Source: Candidatus Raymondbacteria bacterium RIFOXYA2_FULL_49_16 (GTDB taxonomy: Bacteria > Fibrobacterota > OXYB2-FULL-49-7 > XYB2-FULL-49-35). From it: a stretch of DNA of 64,000 nucleotides. Location: contig MFYT01000021.1 in assembly GCA_001789205.1 (NCBI GenBank), positions 53,723 through 117,722 of the forward strand, read 5' to 3'. The notes beneath the pieces were generated by a model that saw only the letters and a program-made list of their open reading frames with translations, was not told the DNA's origin and searched no databases. How positions within the stretch are numbered: the stretch's first letter is position 1; the number at the start of each line of letters is the position of its first letter. The position numbers and the translations under genes were made by a program. This document shows positions 35,600 to 45,451 of the stretch, piece after piece.

Positions 35600-36282
35600 A
35601 CGCATAAGGTTTTCGATAAAAATCCTGACTGTATGGCCAGGGGAAGATCGGTTTTAAAGGCTTCAACATACTGGCATCGGGTGTTTCGCGCCCTCAAAGC
35701 ATTTCTTTCAATGACCTTGTCTACGCGTGTTTCATCAGGGTTTTGGGATTTGTGGGCCCTGATAAGCACCTTTTTCTTATCGATGACGCTTGTGATATCA
35801 ACAAGGAGGTCTGGCTCGAATTGTCCCATTTGCGCAGCGTCATTCTCGCCCATGTACAGTTCAACGTCCTTGGAAATACCGGAAAGGTGGATCGCCTTGG
35901 CCGCGATAGCATAGGCCGCCACATGGTCCGGATGCTTGTTTATTGGCCAAAGGGTGAAAACCGCAACAGGACCCAACCGCCGTAATGCGGCCGCAACAAT
36001 GGCGCACACATCTTGGTGCGCAAAAAGTTCGCCATCTATTTCGCCCAGAAATGTCAGATGCGCGTTCAACTTTTTACATGCCGCCATCTCTTCCTTTTCA
36101 CGGATGGCCGCAGCTTCATCATGCGTTTTCCCTTTGATTCCCCGTTCCCCTTTGGTCGCGCATAAAACATGAATTTCATGGGTTTTCCCCAGCAAACACG
36201 CTGTTCCGCCCATTGCATGGGCGACATCGTCCGGATGGGCAACGATAAAGACAACCGTGCCGCGTTTCTTTGCCTTTTTCAT
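35596..36282 (-). CDS. PIG-L/LmbE-family deacetylase
   Basis: 228 aa from ATG 36282, which has GGGAGG upstream; the frame extends 41 codons further into the SSS gene's end and is rejected. The zinc motif AHPDD (His16, Asp18, Asp19) and the downstream HPDH are present, together with CATKGERG and EIDGEL, all typical of the family. PIG-L enzymes remove the acetyl group from N-acetylglucosamine-type residues. No signal peptide, so a cytoplasmic substrate is likely. It lies 44 bp after the symporter gene and is translationally coupled to the esterase gene downstream. Confidence 0.88.
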   Translation of the reverse strand: MKKAKKRGTVVFIVAHPDDVAHAMGGTACLLGKTHEIHVLCATKGERGIKGKTHDEAAAIREKEEMAACKKLNAHLTFLGEIDGELFAHQDVCAIVAAALRRLGPVAVFTLWPINKHPDHVAAYAIAAKAIHLSGISKDVELYMGENDAAQMGQFEPDLLVDITSVIDKKKVLIRAHKSQNPDETRVDKVIERNALRARNTRCQYVEAFKTDLPLAIQSGFLSKTLCV

Positions 36283-36326
36283 AAATGCGCATCCTCCCGC
36301 TTTGATACCATAGTCTAGTTTTCTAT

Positions 36327-38480
36327 TCAGGCTCCTATCCGCACCATGGCGAATGCCAGAAATATAATAATAATCACTCCGGCAACTCCCGCCAGGAATC
36401 CCCACACATCGACCTTGTCGATCCTGCCAAATTCGAGGTTTGTACCCGGGAACATCTTGGCCTTCTCCAATATTTCAGGACTTTCAGCGGCCAGCGCCAC
36501 GTTGCGTGTGTCTTCTTCCTTGTCCGGCGATACAGGCGTCCGTAGCTTGGCATAGAACTGGTTCAGGACACGGTTGTCCTGCTTTTGCGTCACCAGGCAC
36601 ATGACGAACAGCAATAACAACGGAAGAACCATGCGGATGAACAACCGCACACTCTCGAGTTCCTGCGGCCGCAGCGCGTCGAGCCGCACCCCTGCCTTAT
36701 ACAACAGGAACAGGTCAAAATAAAAGAGCCCCTTTCCTGTCAACTTTTCTGTTTCGCGGTCCTTTTTCAGGCCTTGGGAGAAAAACAGGGCAGTGCCCCC
36801 TGATTTGAACGTTTTTTCAATCGTGTTGCCCACGCTGATTGCCGCGGGCCTCTCTCCCACTGCCCTGCCTTCTGTGTTGAGAAAATCCCACTCGGAAATC
36901 TGTCGCGCCCGGATATTGACATCCGCCTCTTTGGCGGCCATTGCAACGACTTCCACCTTTTCCCGTGTGGCCTGGGTGCAGGCAATGCGCACACCAGGGA
37001 CAATGACGGGTATGCACAGAGGCAGGACAAAAAACAGGATGGTTGCAACAAGCACTGTGGCCATTGTACCGATCCTATTGGCCTTTCTCCAGAACATGCC
37101 CAGCCAAAATGGCGCGGCAAACACAATGGGTAATTCCCAACTGAGTTTGAGTTGGTCAAACACATCGTTATACGCGACGGCTATAAGCGTTCCGCCCGCC
37201 ACTACAAGCCCGCCCACGATCCTTCCTGCCGTGACATAGTGGCCATCGTGACGGTCTGGGACAAGCGGCCGGTACATATTGTTGACAAATAGCGCTGAGG
37301 CGGAGATCATGTACGCCTGAGCCGAGGACATAAGCGCGGCAAGCAGGGATGCGATCATAAACCCCACGAGGCCCAGACCCAGGCCTCCCAAAAGCTCATG
37401 GGTCGCATAGCCCCATACCAGGTCCGGGTCTGATATTTCGCGCGCAAAAAGCGCAAGAATAACCAGTCCGGTCATGCCCCAAAAGAGCGTGACAACCCGT
37501 TTTATAAAATTTCCAGCCAGCCCGCCTATTCGGGCCGAGAGTTCATTCTTGGCCGATCCGCTCATGGTCATGCGTTGCGGCTGCACCACAATGCCATACA
37601 GGTTCAGGAGGCTGATAGCAACTACATAATACCAGGTGAACTCGCTTGCCAGGGGCGACCCCAGCAGACTGAAATAAAAATCATTGACCTTGGCGTGCAA
37701 ACCCTCGAATCCGCCCAACCGGTACAGTCCAAAGGGCAGCATAATGACCGAGAGCAGTATTATGAATATGCCTTGCACCACGTCAGCGTAAAACGACGCC
37801 ACCAAGCCGCCCGCAACAGCGCAGGCAATAATGACCACAGCGACAGTTATGATGGTTATTTTTGGGTTGAGGTGCGAAAAATTGGCATTTGGTTTCAAAG
37901 CTTCCAATTCCTTCAACCGTTCTTTTTGCCCGCTGTTCAGCGACTGATAATCAGCGGCCTGGAGCGCCTTGAGCTCGTAGAACATGCCCTGCTCCGCGAC
38001 CATTGCCGGGGTCATGTCTGATTTGTCAATGGGAGTGAGGGCGATCAGCGTTTTATTCAGGGCCGTGAAACCAATAGAAATGTATGCCATGAAAAAAATG
38101 ATGCCGAAGATCGCATAAAAACCCGCCAGGGATTTGCTCTGAAAACGCTCCTCCCAGAAATCGGCAAGGGTCAGCATGCGCATGCGCCTGTACCAGGGAT
38201 AAATGATCCAGTTGAACGGAGTGGTAAAAAGCCAGTTTAGGACTGTCCAGATACCAGAAATGCCGTCACGAAAGGTGTTGCGCGCAGTGCCAATTGGCGA
38301 ATCCGCTGATGTGCCTGTTCCGAATACCGCAAAAATCTGAACAAAAGAACCGAATCGCCGCGAGCCAAGGTAATAATCAACCTGGGTCTTGACACGTTTC
38401 ATTGACCAGTAGCCGATGTAGAAAATGAGCGCAAAGTAGCCCAGAATAACAATGATATCCAGAATAGAAAGCCCAAACAT
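36327..38480 (-). CDS. Sodium:solute symporter (SSS family)
   Basis: 717 aa with an AAAGGA ribosome site. At least twelve membrane segments, starting LDIIVILGYFALIFYIGYWS. Family features are VDYYLGSRRFG, FGTGTSADSPIGTA, GGLVASFYADVVQGIFIIL (a sodium-site helix) and SLLAALMSSAQAYMISASALF. A polar insertion (about 150-195) and a long loop (about 495-590) make it longer than the usual 500-550. It imports a sugar, sugar acid or similar solute with sodium. It stands between a SIS-type isomerase and a deacetylase, so it is the probable importer of the product made by the exported esterases. Confidence 0.88.
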   Translation of the reverse strand: MFGLSILDIIVILGYFALIFYIGYWSMKRVKTQVDYYLGSRRFGSFVQIFAVFGTGTSADSPIGTARNTFRDGISGIWTVLNWLFTTPFNWIIYPWYRRMRMLTLADFWEERFQSKSLAGFYAIFGIIFFMAYISIGFTALNKTLIALTPIDKSDMTPAMVAEQGMFYELKALQAADYQSLNSGQKERLKELEALKPNANFSHLNPKITIITVAVVIIACAVAGGLVASFYADVVQGIFIILLSVIMLPFGLYRLGGFEGLHAKVNDFYFSLLGSPLASEFTWYYVVAISLLNLYGIVVQPQRMTMSGSAKNELSARIGGLAGNFIKRVVTLFWGMTGLVILALFAREISDPDLVWGYATHELLGGLGLGLVGFMIASLLAALMSSAQAYMISASALFVNNMYRPLVPDRHDGHYVTAGRIVGGLVVAGGTLIAVAYNDVFDQLKLSWELPIVFAAPFWLGMFWRKANRIGTMATVLVATILFFVLPLCIPVIVPGVRIACTQATREKVEVVAMAAKEADVNIRARQISEWDFLNTEGRAVGERPAAISVGNTIEKTFKSGGTALFFSQGLKKDRETEKLTGKGLFYFDLFLLYKAGVRLDALRPQELESVRLFIRMVLPLLLLFVMCLVTQKQDNRVLNQFYAKLRTPVSPDKEEDTRNVALAAESPEILEKAKMFPGTNLEFGRIDKVDVWGFLAGVAGVIIIIFLAFAMVRIGA

Positions 38481-38512
38481 GGTTTATCCTTTCGTGGCGG
38501 TGAGGGAAATGT

Positions 38513-39268
38513 TCAGGACACCGGATACAGATGGTGAATCCGGTGACGATACGCTTCGATAAATGAACTGTTATGCTCGTCTCCGCCGGGAACATTGTTA
38601 CTCAGCCAGATGTCGGGATTTTTACCGCGGTCAGCCAATATTTGGACTGCGGTGGAAGTGATGCAATTCAGGGTAAAACAGGTTGCAATGGTGGCCGTAG
38701 GCGTGACCTTCTCTTTGATGCCTTTTATTTTCAGAACAGCGTCGAGCACAGGCACGTGGTTGTCAACAGCAACGTGCGCAAGGTCATTGATATTCTTTTT
38801 GCTGGGATGGCGCCATTTGAAACTCAGGGGAACCGCTTTGGCAAAGGCATGGGAGTTCACGGTAATAAGTTTTACCCCGCGCTTCCGGCCCTCAAGCGCC
38901 ACATCGACGGATGCGGGATTTAAGCCATAGAAATTGACAACAATGAGAGGATCGCCTTTTTTTACTTCATAAAAATTCAGTATGAAAGAACCTGTACCGC
39001 TCAGCCGCGCCATTGTGGGGTGTGAATAGATGACGTTCATTCCCGGGGGGAAAATAGGGTTGATGGGTATCAACCCGCCGGCCCGGTAGAAGATTTCCAT
39101 TGCCGCGATTGAAGAGTGTCCGCCTGCGCCGAATATATGCACAAGGCGGTCGTCAATGATGGCGTCCGCGATGATTTCCGCAGCAGCATGGATCTGCGCG
39201 CGTTCTTTCCGTGTGATGGCGGAAAGTATGCTCTGGATGACTGAAAAATACTTTTTCGAGATGTCCAT
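38513..39268 (-). CDS. SIS-domain sugar-phosphate isomerase-like protein
   Basis: 251 aa with an AAAGGG ribosome site. The SIS fold is visible in DDRLVHIFGAGGHSSIAAMEIFYRAGG (about 40-66), with phosphosugar-binding GHSS, and in LIVVNFYGLNPASVDVALEGRKRGVKLITVNS (about 108-139). It resembles the UPF0309/sugar isomerase group and has no signal peptide. Such proteins bind or isomerise phosphosugars, often amino sugars. It sits 22 bp after an esterase gene and 32 bp before the symporter, inside the long operon. Confidence 0.8.
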   Translation of the reverse strand: MDISKKYFSVIQSILSAITRKERAQIHAAAEIIADAIIDDRLVHIFGAGGHSSIAAMEIFYRAGGLIPINPIFPPGMNVIYSHPTMARLSGTGSFILNFYEVKKGDPLIVVNFYGLNPASVDVALEGRKRGVKLITVNSHAFAKAVPLSFKWRHPSKKNINDLAHVAVDNHVPVLDAVLKIKGIKEKVTPTATIATCFTLNCITSTAVQILADRGKNPDIWLSNNVPGGDEHNSSFIEAYRHRIHHLYPVS

Positions 39269-39290
39269 GGGTGGCCCTTTCGTGAATGTT

Positions 39291-41594
39291 TTATTTTAAT
39301 AGAAAGACTTGTTTTGTTACAGCCATGCCTTTGGAAACAGCCTTTACAAAAAAGATACCGGATGAGAATCTGGTTGCATTCCAGACAACCCCTGTCGAGA
39401 GTTGAAAGCCGCGCACAATGAATGAGTCCACCAGGTGCCCGTTAATATCGTATATGCAAATTCGATACAGGCTTTGCGCACCAGCGCCGGAAAGCGTTAT
39501 CTTCGTTGCTGGATTAAATGGGTTTGGCGAGATTGATAGTGCAACATCACTGTTTTCTGGCGCCGCCCTGTGTGCCGCCGACGGCCCGTCCTTGTATCTG
39601 AATTCAAGCCAGCTGCCCGTGGAGGTCAGCGGGAACGAGGTATAGGTGACATGCCCGTATTCATCGACTGTCACGTCCTTTGATGCATAGGTTGTTGCAA
39701 AATCTTTTGACAGGCTTTTTGCCTCAAACGTGGCTGTTGGCATGGGCCTGAAATGCTGGGCGCGGCGCGGGGTAATATCCGCGGTCTGGTTGCCGCCGGG
39801 GATGGAACCATTGGGAATGGCCTGCGATTTGACCCATGCCCTGAACACGTCTGTTGAGTCGATGATACGGTTGACAGCATCAAGCGTGTTCAATGAACAT
39901 GCCCACGTAACGCCGAAATTTTCCAGCGCCTGGCCCACGCCAAGGCTCGCGAAATCATACCTGTAGGCCAACTGACTGAAAGGGACCACATTGCTGGATA
40001 AATTTGATATGCCAAGCACAGCTTCGTTTCTTTTCAGTTTATAAGGATCGGGGAATGCGACTCCGCCATTGTAAAAACTGTTGATTGCACCATGTCCGGC
40101 CACCGCTACCCGGTATCCCCATGCCCGTTTGCTCGCGTTTAGGCTGTCGGCCCAACCAGGAATGTGATGGGGAGACGCGCAGCTGGGATCCTGGTTGCCA
40201 TGACCGATAAACATCATGGGCCATTCTTCAGCCGCCCGCAGCGGAGTCGTGGCCTGTTTTTTCTGGTTTTGCCACCACCAGATGGGCATGCCATTGAACT
40301 TGAAAAGATGACTTTGGCATGCAGGGTCTTTATACATGAAGGATAAATTTGCTTCTTTTGATCCCCATTTCCAACTTGCATTGACGTCCCACTGGGCAAA
40401 TGAAACTGATGGTATTCCCCATTGACTTGCCCAGTATGCCGCACTGTCATTTAAATTTGCAGTATTGTATGTTTCCCAGTCAACAAAAGCGTCAGAAGCA
40501 TATCCGGAAGCAAAAAAATCATAATAACGGCTAAGCAGTTGTACCGTACCAGTTCCCCCCATTGAACCGCCGGTCAGGTAAATCCTGTTAGTGTCAACAT
40601 TAAAATCCGGATGCCGGGCAAAAGCCTTCATTGAATTTATCAGATACTCTTCCTGGTAAAAAACCATGGTATCATTGTCGCCTGCCACAGGGCCTGATCC
40701 GTTCGGGTGCGCCTGGTAATCGTAATGCTTACACCAGCCAGTATACCAATCCCTGTATCCGTTCATGAATACCTGATCTATCGTTGATCCCCGTGCAGTG
40801 TTGAAGATCAGGCCAGGGCCGCTGTATCCGGTCAATGCGAATGTTATTGGATGCGCCGATGTCCCGCTACGTCCCAGCACATAGGAATCCCCCCACATGA
40901 CCGACAGGGTGTTCCAGATGTTCCCGCCGCCTGTTGTCGGATTCATTGAGTACAGGTTAAATCCGTTGTCGTCGTAAAAATAAGCGTACAGACGGCACTG
41001 ATGTTTTCCAGCACTCCATTCTCCCTGATAAATACAGATAATTCCAGGGGGCGCGATGGCCTCAGAGGAAACCGCGACGCTGTTTCCGGCATTTATGGAT
41101 TTATCCTCGGTCCCGCCGGTAATTGCCGTAACAACATAATTGCCATTGCCTTCTTCCCGAATGCGATGCACATACAGGCCGGTCCCTGCTGGAAGTTCAT
41201 CTCCCTTTCCAGCGTGATCAATGCCATGTTCCACTATACAGTCTGTTATGACATATCTCGATATATTAACCGGTATCTTAAGCCCATATGGTTCATCAGG
41301 GCCAAATGTGCTAATACCGCGGTAATAAAGATCACCGCTATTTACCCCGAACACAGAACCCAGGGCGCCGCTGTTCTGTGAAGCGCTGCCAATATAATAC
41401 GCACTGTTCAAATCAGCTGTAGAAAGGGCTGAACCTGTTTTCCGATAAACCCGGTATTCAGCTGCTCCTGAAACTTCAGTCCAGGTGATGAACGTCTGGC
41501 CTTCCCGGTAAAACGCCGTGACATTGGTTGGCGTGCTGGGATAAACATTTGACACAATAAAAACTATAAAGATGATCTTCAGCAGATGTTTCAC
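39291..41594 (-). CDS. Exported FnIII-like/alpha-beta-hydrolase protein with sorting tail
   Basis: 767 aa with a GTG start and AAGGGGG upstream. Signal peptide (LLKIIFIVFIVSNVYPS), then a fibronectin-III-like domain (about 22-110: NVTAFYREGQTFITWTEV, EYRVYRKTG). The catalytic module (about 180-640) has the nucleophile elbow LTGGSMGGTG (about 345-354), as in feruloyl/PHB-depolymerase-type esterases, with a possible His in VAGHGAIN. The sorting domain covers about 680-767 (ISPNPFNPATKITLSG, end KQVFLLK). It is nearly the same length as its paralogue at 43129-45432 and, over a stretch before the tail, almost identical at DNA level. Confidence 0.82.
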   Translation of the reverse strand: MKHLLKIIFIVFIVSNVYPSTPTNVTAFYREGQTFITWTEVSGAAEYRVYRKTGSALSTADLNSAYYIGSASQNSGALGSVFGVNSGDLYYRGISTFGPDEPYGLKIPVNISRYVITDCIVEHGIDHAGKGDELPAGTGLYVHRIREEGNGNYVVTAITGGTEDKSINAGNSVAVSSEAIAPPGIICIYQGEWSAGKHQCRLYAYFYDDNGFNLYSMNPTTGGGNIWNTLSVMWGDSYVLGRSGTSAHPITFALTGYSGPGLIFNTARGSTIDQVFMNGYRDWYTGWCKHYDYQAHPNGSGPVAGDNDTMVFYQEEYLINSMKAFARHPDFNVDTNRIYLTGGSMGGTGTVQLLSRYYDFFASGYASDAFVDWETYNTANLNDSAAYWASQWGIPSVSFAQWDVNASWKWGSKEANLSFMYKDPACQSHLFKFNGMPIWWWQNQKKQATTPLRAAEEWPMMFIGHGNQDPSCASPHHIPGWADSLNASKRAWGYRVAVAGHGAINSFYNGGVAFPDPYKLKRNEAVLGISNLSSNVVPFSQLAYRYDFASLGVGQALENFGVTWACSLNTLDAVNRIIDSTDVFRAWVKSQAIPNGSIPGGNQTADITPRRAQHFRPMPTATFEAKSLSKDFATTYASKDVTVDEYGHVTYTSFPLTSTGSWLEFRYKDGPSAAHRAAPENSDVALSISPNPFNPATKITLSGAGAQSLYRICIYDINGHLVDSFIVRGFQLSTGVVWNATRFSSGIFFVKAVSKGMAVTKQVFLLK
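39601..39760. repeat. High-identity tract shared with 43444-43604
   Basis: About 160 bp inside the two paralogous esterase genes match with only four substitutions by eye. The flanking parts of the same genes differ at roughly one base in five. The tract encodes the segment just before the sorting tail (ATFEAKSLSKDFATTYASKD in one copy). This suggests recent gene conversion between tandem paralogues. Confidence 0.6.
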
Positions 41595-41615
41595 GAAGCC
41601 CCCTTTTTATTCTAT

Positions 41616-43118
41616 TTACCTCATCAGGATAGCTTTAGATACTATTTTCTTGCTGCCCGCTTTTAACCTAATACAATATATCCCGCCCGGCAAATCCTTC
41701 GCATTCCAGAGAACGCCCGTTGCGAGTTCTGAATTCCGTAATGAAATTTCGCATACGCGCTGTCCATTCGTAGAATAAATCACCATTTCAGCTTTTTCAG
41801 AACCTGGAACATCAGGCCCAAAGCTCCCGAAAATTTTCGTGATCGGGTTAAACGGGTTTGGATACGCATGTATAAAGGCGGCGTTTGCATGCATACCCGT
41901 TGTTTCGGTCCGATTTATGTCTGGCACGGTAATTTGATAAACATGGATATGGGGCTCTTCCTTTTGCTGGTCCGCAATATAGAGCCTCCCTGTCTCAGGA
42001 TCATATCCAGCTCCGGCCATTAACGCGCTGCCGTCGGAACACATTTCATCCATCGTCCACATTGCATAGGGATGCATTTCCCAGCATTGCTTGGCGCCAC
42101 TTTTCACCTGAAGCAGATCATTGGCGTCATATGCCCATACCCGGTGGACATAGGGATACGCATGGCTCCCTTTGCCTCCGCTCACAGGATCATAGCATAC
42201 AATGTCCGGGGGGTGGTCATAACAGAATTCTCCTATGCCATGGGAACCAATGAAAAGTACGCTCCGGCTTCCCGGTGGAAACGCAATACCGCAAAAGTTT
42301 GACATCCAGTTGAAGAGTTCGCAGGTATCGCCTAACTGACAATCCTCCAACTTGTGCTCATTCGGATAAAAAAGCAGAGTGGTCCCTGGTATGGTGTCTT
42401 TTGCCCCCACATCGTCCGGATCAAAAACTGTGGCTGCCGGACCGGCTGAACTGCAGGAAAGGATTGAGAGGGCTTTACCGCCGGAAAGCGCCGGACCGCC
42501 CATAAGCGGTCGCCATTCCGGGGGTATTGTTGTCATAAACCCGGCCACTGACCTCGGATTTGCCACTGCATCCATCGCGAAAAACCCCTGAAAATCATTG
42601 CTATCAGAAAGATTAAAGCCCGATACGCCATGAGAATTGACCTGCGCGCAAGCGCCATCGTAAAAGCTTGCACCGGTAACAATAAGTCGTCCGTTATAGG
42701 GCAGCATCCCATATAGCCGCGGCATATAAGCTAAATCCGTTTGAATATGTCCCTCAGTTACGTCGGCAAATGGCTGCAATACTGTGGCCCGGTTCATACT
42801 GCTATAGACGTTACTTTGCACCAGCAGGCTGTCTGCCGGCACTTCAATCTGAGCCACATGCCCCGGATTCCAATTATGGCCTTCCATAAAAAGCGTGTGT
42901 TTGCCGGTTGAAGGGTCTTTGTAATGGGTTACAGCAGCACCGCTGTAGCCAAAACGCGAAGTCCCGATAGTGGCCGTTGACATGGAAAAGGCACCGATGT
43001 AAGTGACGTCGGATTTTTGGATAAGCGGCTCTTCCTGCGGGCTAATACCCATGGCAAGCATTGGCATCATGGATATCAATAGAGACGTTCCGGAAACGAG
43101 GCTGGCGACGATCTTCAT
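41616..43118 (-). CDS. Exported propeller-like protein of unknown function with sorting tail
   Basis: 500 aa with a GGGAGG ribosome site. Signal peptide (IVASLVSGTSLLISMMPMLA) followed by about 380 residues without a recognised family. Repeated aromatic/Gly-rich strands (TYIGAFSM, GKHTLFMEGHNWNPGHVAQIEV, YNGRLIVTGASFYDG, GRLYIADQQ) suggest a beta-propeller. The sorting domain is about 420-500 (AYPNPFNPITKIFG, end SKAILMR). It lies between the two FnIII/esterase paralogues with gaps of 10 and 21 bp, so it is part of the operon. It may bind the same substrate; no catalytic motif is identified. Confidence 0.7.
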   Translation of the reverse strand: MKIVASLVSGTSLLISMMPMLAMGISPQEEPLIQKSDVTYIGAFSMSTATIGTSRFGYSGAAVTHYKDPSTGKHTLFMEGHNWNPGHVAQIEVPADSLLVQSNVYSSMNRATVLQPFADVTEGHIQTDLAYMPRLYGMLPYNGRLIVTGASFYDGACAQVNSHGVSGFNLSDSNDFQGFFAMDAVANPRSVAGFMTTIPPEWRPLMGGPALSGGKALSILSCSSAGPAATVFDPDDVGAKDTIPGTTLLFYPNEHKLEDCQLGDTCELFNWMSNFCGIAFPPGSRSVLFIGSHGIGEFCYDHPPDIVCYDPVSGGKGSHAYPYVHRVWAYDANDLLQVKSGAKQCWEMHPYAMWTMDEMCSDGSALMAGAGYDPETGRLYIADQQKEEPHIHVYQITVPDINRTETTGMHANAAFIHAYPNPFNPITKIFGSFGPDVPGSEKAEMVIYSTNGQRVCEISLRNSELATGVLWNAKDLPGGIYCIRLKAGSKKIVSKAILMR

Positions 43119-43128
43119 TGTGCCCTCC

Positions 43129-45432
43129 CTATTTTAACAGAACGGCCTTTGCAATCATTTGTTCACTTCCGGCTTTATAACGAACAATATAAGTACCTGA
43201 CGGGCAATGGGAAGCGTCCCAGGTAATGCCGGAAGCAAGAAGCAAAGAGTTAGCAGCAAGCTTCTGAACCAATTTCCCGTGAATGTCAAATATTTGTATT
43301 TCAATATTTTTACTCTTTAATTCCCGCCCCTTGATTCTGATTATTGTTTCCGGATTAAACGGGTTTGGTGATATTTCCATGGACATTCCGTTACCGCGTT
43401 CTCCAGCGTTTACCGCAGATGTTGTCGGGCCTGATTTGTACCTGAATTCAAGCCAGCTGCCCGTGGACGTCAGCGGGAACGAGGTATAGGTGACATGCCC
43501 GTATTCATCGACAGTCACGTCCTTTGATGCATAGGTTGTTGCAAAATCTTTTGACAGGCTTTTTGCCTCGAACATGGCTGTTGGCATGGGCCTGAAATGC
43601 TGGGTACGACGCGGTGTAATGTCCGCTGTTTGGTTGCCGCCAGGTATGGAACCGGTCGTTATTGCCTGCGACTTGACCCACACCCTGAAGACTTCAGCGG
43701 AATCAACGATACTATTTATTCCATCAAGCGTGTTTAACGAGCATGCCCATGTAATGCCGAAATTTATTAACGCATGACCTACGCCCAGACTAGCAAGGTC
43801 GTACCGGAAAGCCAATCCGTCAAAAGAAACCGCGTTATTTGAAAGATTTGAAACTCCCAGTACAGCTTCATTCTTTTTCAGCTTCAGATAATCAGGGAAC
43901 GCCATTCCTCCGTTATAATAAGCTACTCCCGAATGGCCGGCAGTCATTATACGGCACGCCCATGCCCGTTTTGACACATTTTGCGAATCTACCCAGCCTG
44001 GGATCATGCAGGGCGAAGCCGCGCTCGGGTCCTGTGTCCCGTTAATCGAGAATATCATGGGCCATTCTTCGGTCATGCGTAAAGGATTGGTCATCTGCCG
44101 TTTTTGGTTCTGCCATTGCCAGATGTTTGTTCCATTATATTTAGATAAATGGGACTGGCTATAGGGGTCTTTGTATTCAATGGGCTGTGCGGCTGCTTTT
44201 GAGCCCCATTTCCAACTAGCATGCTCGTCCCACGTTGCAAAAGAAACTGAAGGCAAGCCCCATTGCGCTGCCCAATATGCGGCACTGTCGTTGAGATTGG
44301 CCGTATTGTAGTTTTCCCAGTCGGTAAAAACAGCATCGCCATATCCTGATGCGAAAAAATCATAGTATCGGGTCATTAATGCGACTGCTGCGCCGCCCAT
44401 GGAACCGCCAACAATATACACCCGGTTTGTGTCTATATTGAAATCAGGATGCCGGGTCAAAGCCCTCATTGAATTTATGAGATACTCTTCCGTATAAAAA
44501 ACCATGGTGTCGTTGTCACCTGCCACAGGGCCGGATCCGTTCGGATGCGTCTGGTAATCGTAATGTTTGCTCCAGCCAGTAAACCAGTCCCTATATGTGT
44601 TCATCCATACTTCATCAACAGTCGAATTCCGGGATTTATTGTAAATAAAACCTTTGCCGGGGGATCCATTCATCTTAAAAGTTATTGGATGCGTCGATGT
44701 CCCATTACGACCCAGCACATAGGAGTCTCCCCACATTATCGATAAAGTGTTCCAAATGTTTCCACCGCCCGTCACTGGATCCATTGAGTATAAATTAAAT
44801 CCCTTGTCATCATAAAAATATGCGTACAGACGGCACTGATGTTTTCCAGTGCTCCATTCCCCCTGATAGATGCAGATAATCCCGGGGGGCGCTGCGGCCT
44901 CTGTAGAAACCATTACGATATTACCGGCATTTATGGATTTGTCCTCAGTCCCGCCGGCAATTGCCGTAACAACATAATTACCGTTCCCTTCTTCACGAAT
45001 ACGATGTACATAAAGACCTGTACCTGTTGGGAGTTCATCTCCCTTTCCAGCGTGATTAACGCCATGTTCTGCGATACAGTCTGTTATGACATACCTCGAT
45101 ATATTGACCGGTATCTTAAGTCCATAAGGGTCATCCGGACCAAATCCGGCAATACCTTCGTAATAAAGATCGCCGCTTGCCACTCCAAAAACAGAACCCA
45201 GGGCGCCGCTATTCTGAAGAGCTTTGCCAATATAATAGGTACTGGTAAGATCAGCGGTAGTAAGGGCGGAACCAATTTTCCGGTAAACCCGGTATTCCGT
45301 GGCCCCTGCAACTTCGGTCCAAGTAATAAAGGTCTGTCCTTCACGGTAAAACGCCGTGACATTGGTTGGCGTGCTGGGATAAGCATTTGACACAACAAGG
45401 ACCACAAAGAACAATTTCAGCAGATGCTTCAC
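43129..45432 (-). CDS. Exported FnIII-like/alpha-beta-hydrolase protein with sorting tail (paralogue)
   Basis: 767 aa with a GTG start preceded by an AAGGGGGGG run. The domain order is the same as in the paralogue at 39291-41594: signal peptide, FnIII-like domain (about 22-110), alpha/beta-hydrolase with elbow VGGSMGGAAV (about 345-354), sorting domain (about 680-767, ISPNPFNPETIIRIKG, end AKAVLLK). The sorting tail differs clearly from that of the paralogue, whereas the segment before it is almost identical, so tails and passengers seem to evolve separately. A secreted esterase acting on an acylated polymer is likely; the exact substrate is unknown. Confidence 0.82.
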   Translation of the reverse strand: MKHLLKLFFVVLVVSNAYPSTPTNVTAFYREGQTFITWTEVAGATEYRVYRKIGSALTTADLTSTYYIGKALQNSGALGSVFGVASGDLYYEGIAGFGPDDPYGLKIPVNISRYVITDCIAEHGVNHAGKGDELPTGTGLYVHRIREEGNGNYVVTAIAGGTEDKSINAGNIVMVSTEAAAPPGIICIYQGEWSTGKHQCRLYAYFYDDKGFNLYSMDPVTGGGNIWNTLSIMWGDSYVLGRNGTSTHPITFKMNGSPGKGFIYNKSRNSTVDEVWMNTYRDWFTGWSKHYDYQTHPNGSGPVAGDNDTMVFYTEEYLINSMRALTRHPDFNIDTNRVYIVGGSMGGAAVALMTRYYDFFASGYGDAVFTDWENYNTANLNDSAAYWAAQWGLPSVSFATWDEHASWKWGSKAAAQPIEYKDPYSQSHLSKYNGTNIWQWQNQKRQMTNPLRMTEEWPMIFSINGTQDPSAASPCMIPGWVDSQNVSKRAWACRIMTAGHSGVAYYNGGMAFPDYLKLKKNEAVLGVSNLSNNAVSFDGLAFRYDLASLGVGHALINFGITWACSLNTLDGINSIVDSAEVFRVWVKSQAITTGSIPGGNQTADITPRRTQHFRPMPTAMFEAKSLSKDFATTYASKDVTVDEYGHVTYTSFPLTSTGSWLEFRYKSGPTTSAVNAGERGNGMSMEISPNPFNPETIIRIKGRELKSKNIEIQIFDIHGKLVQKLAANSLLLASGITWDASHCPSGTYIVRYKAGSEQMIAKAVLLK

Positions 45433-45451
45433 AAGCCCCCCCTTTTTTAAT

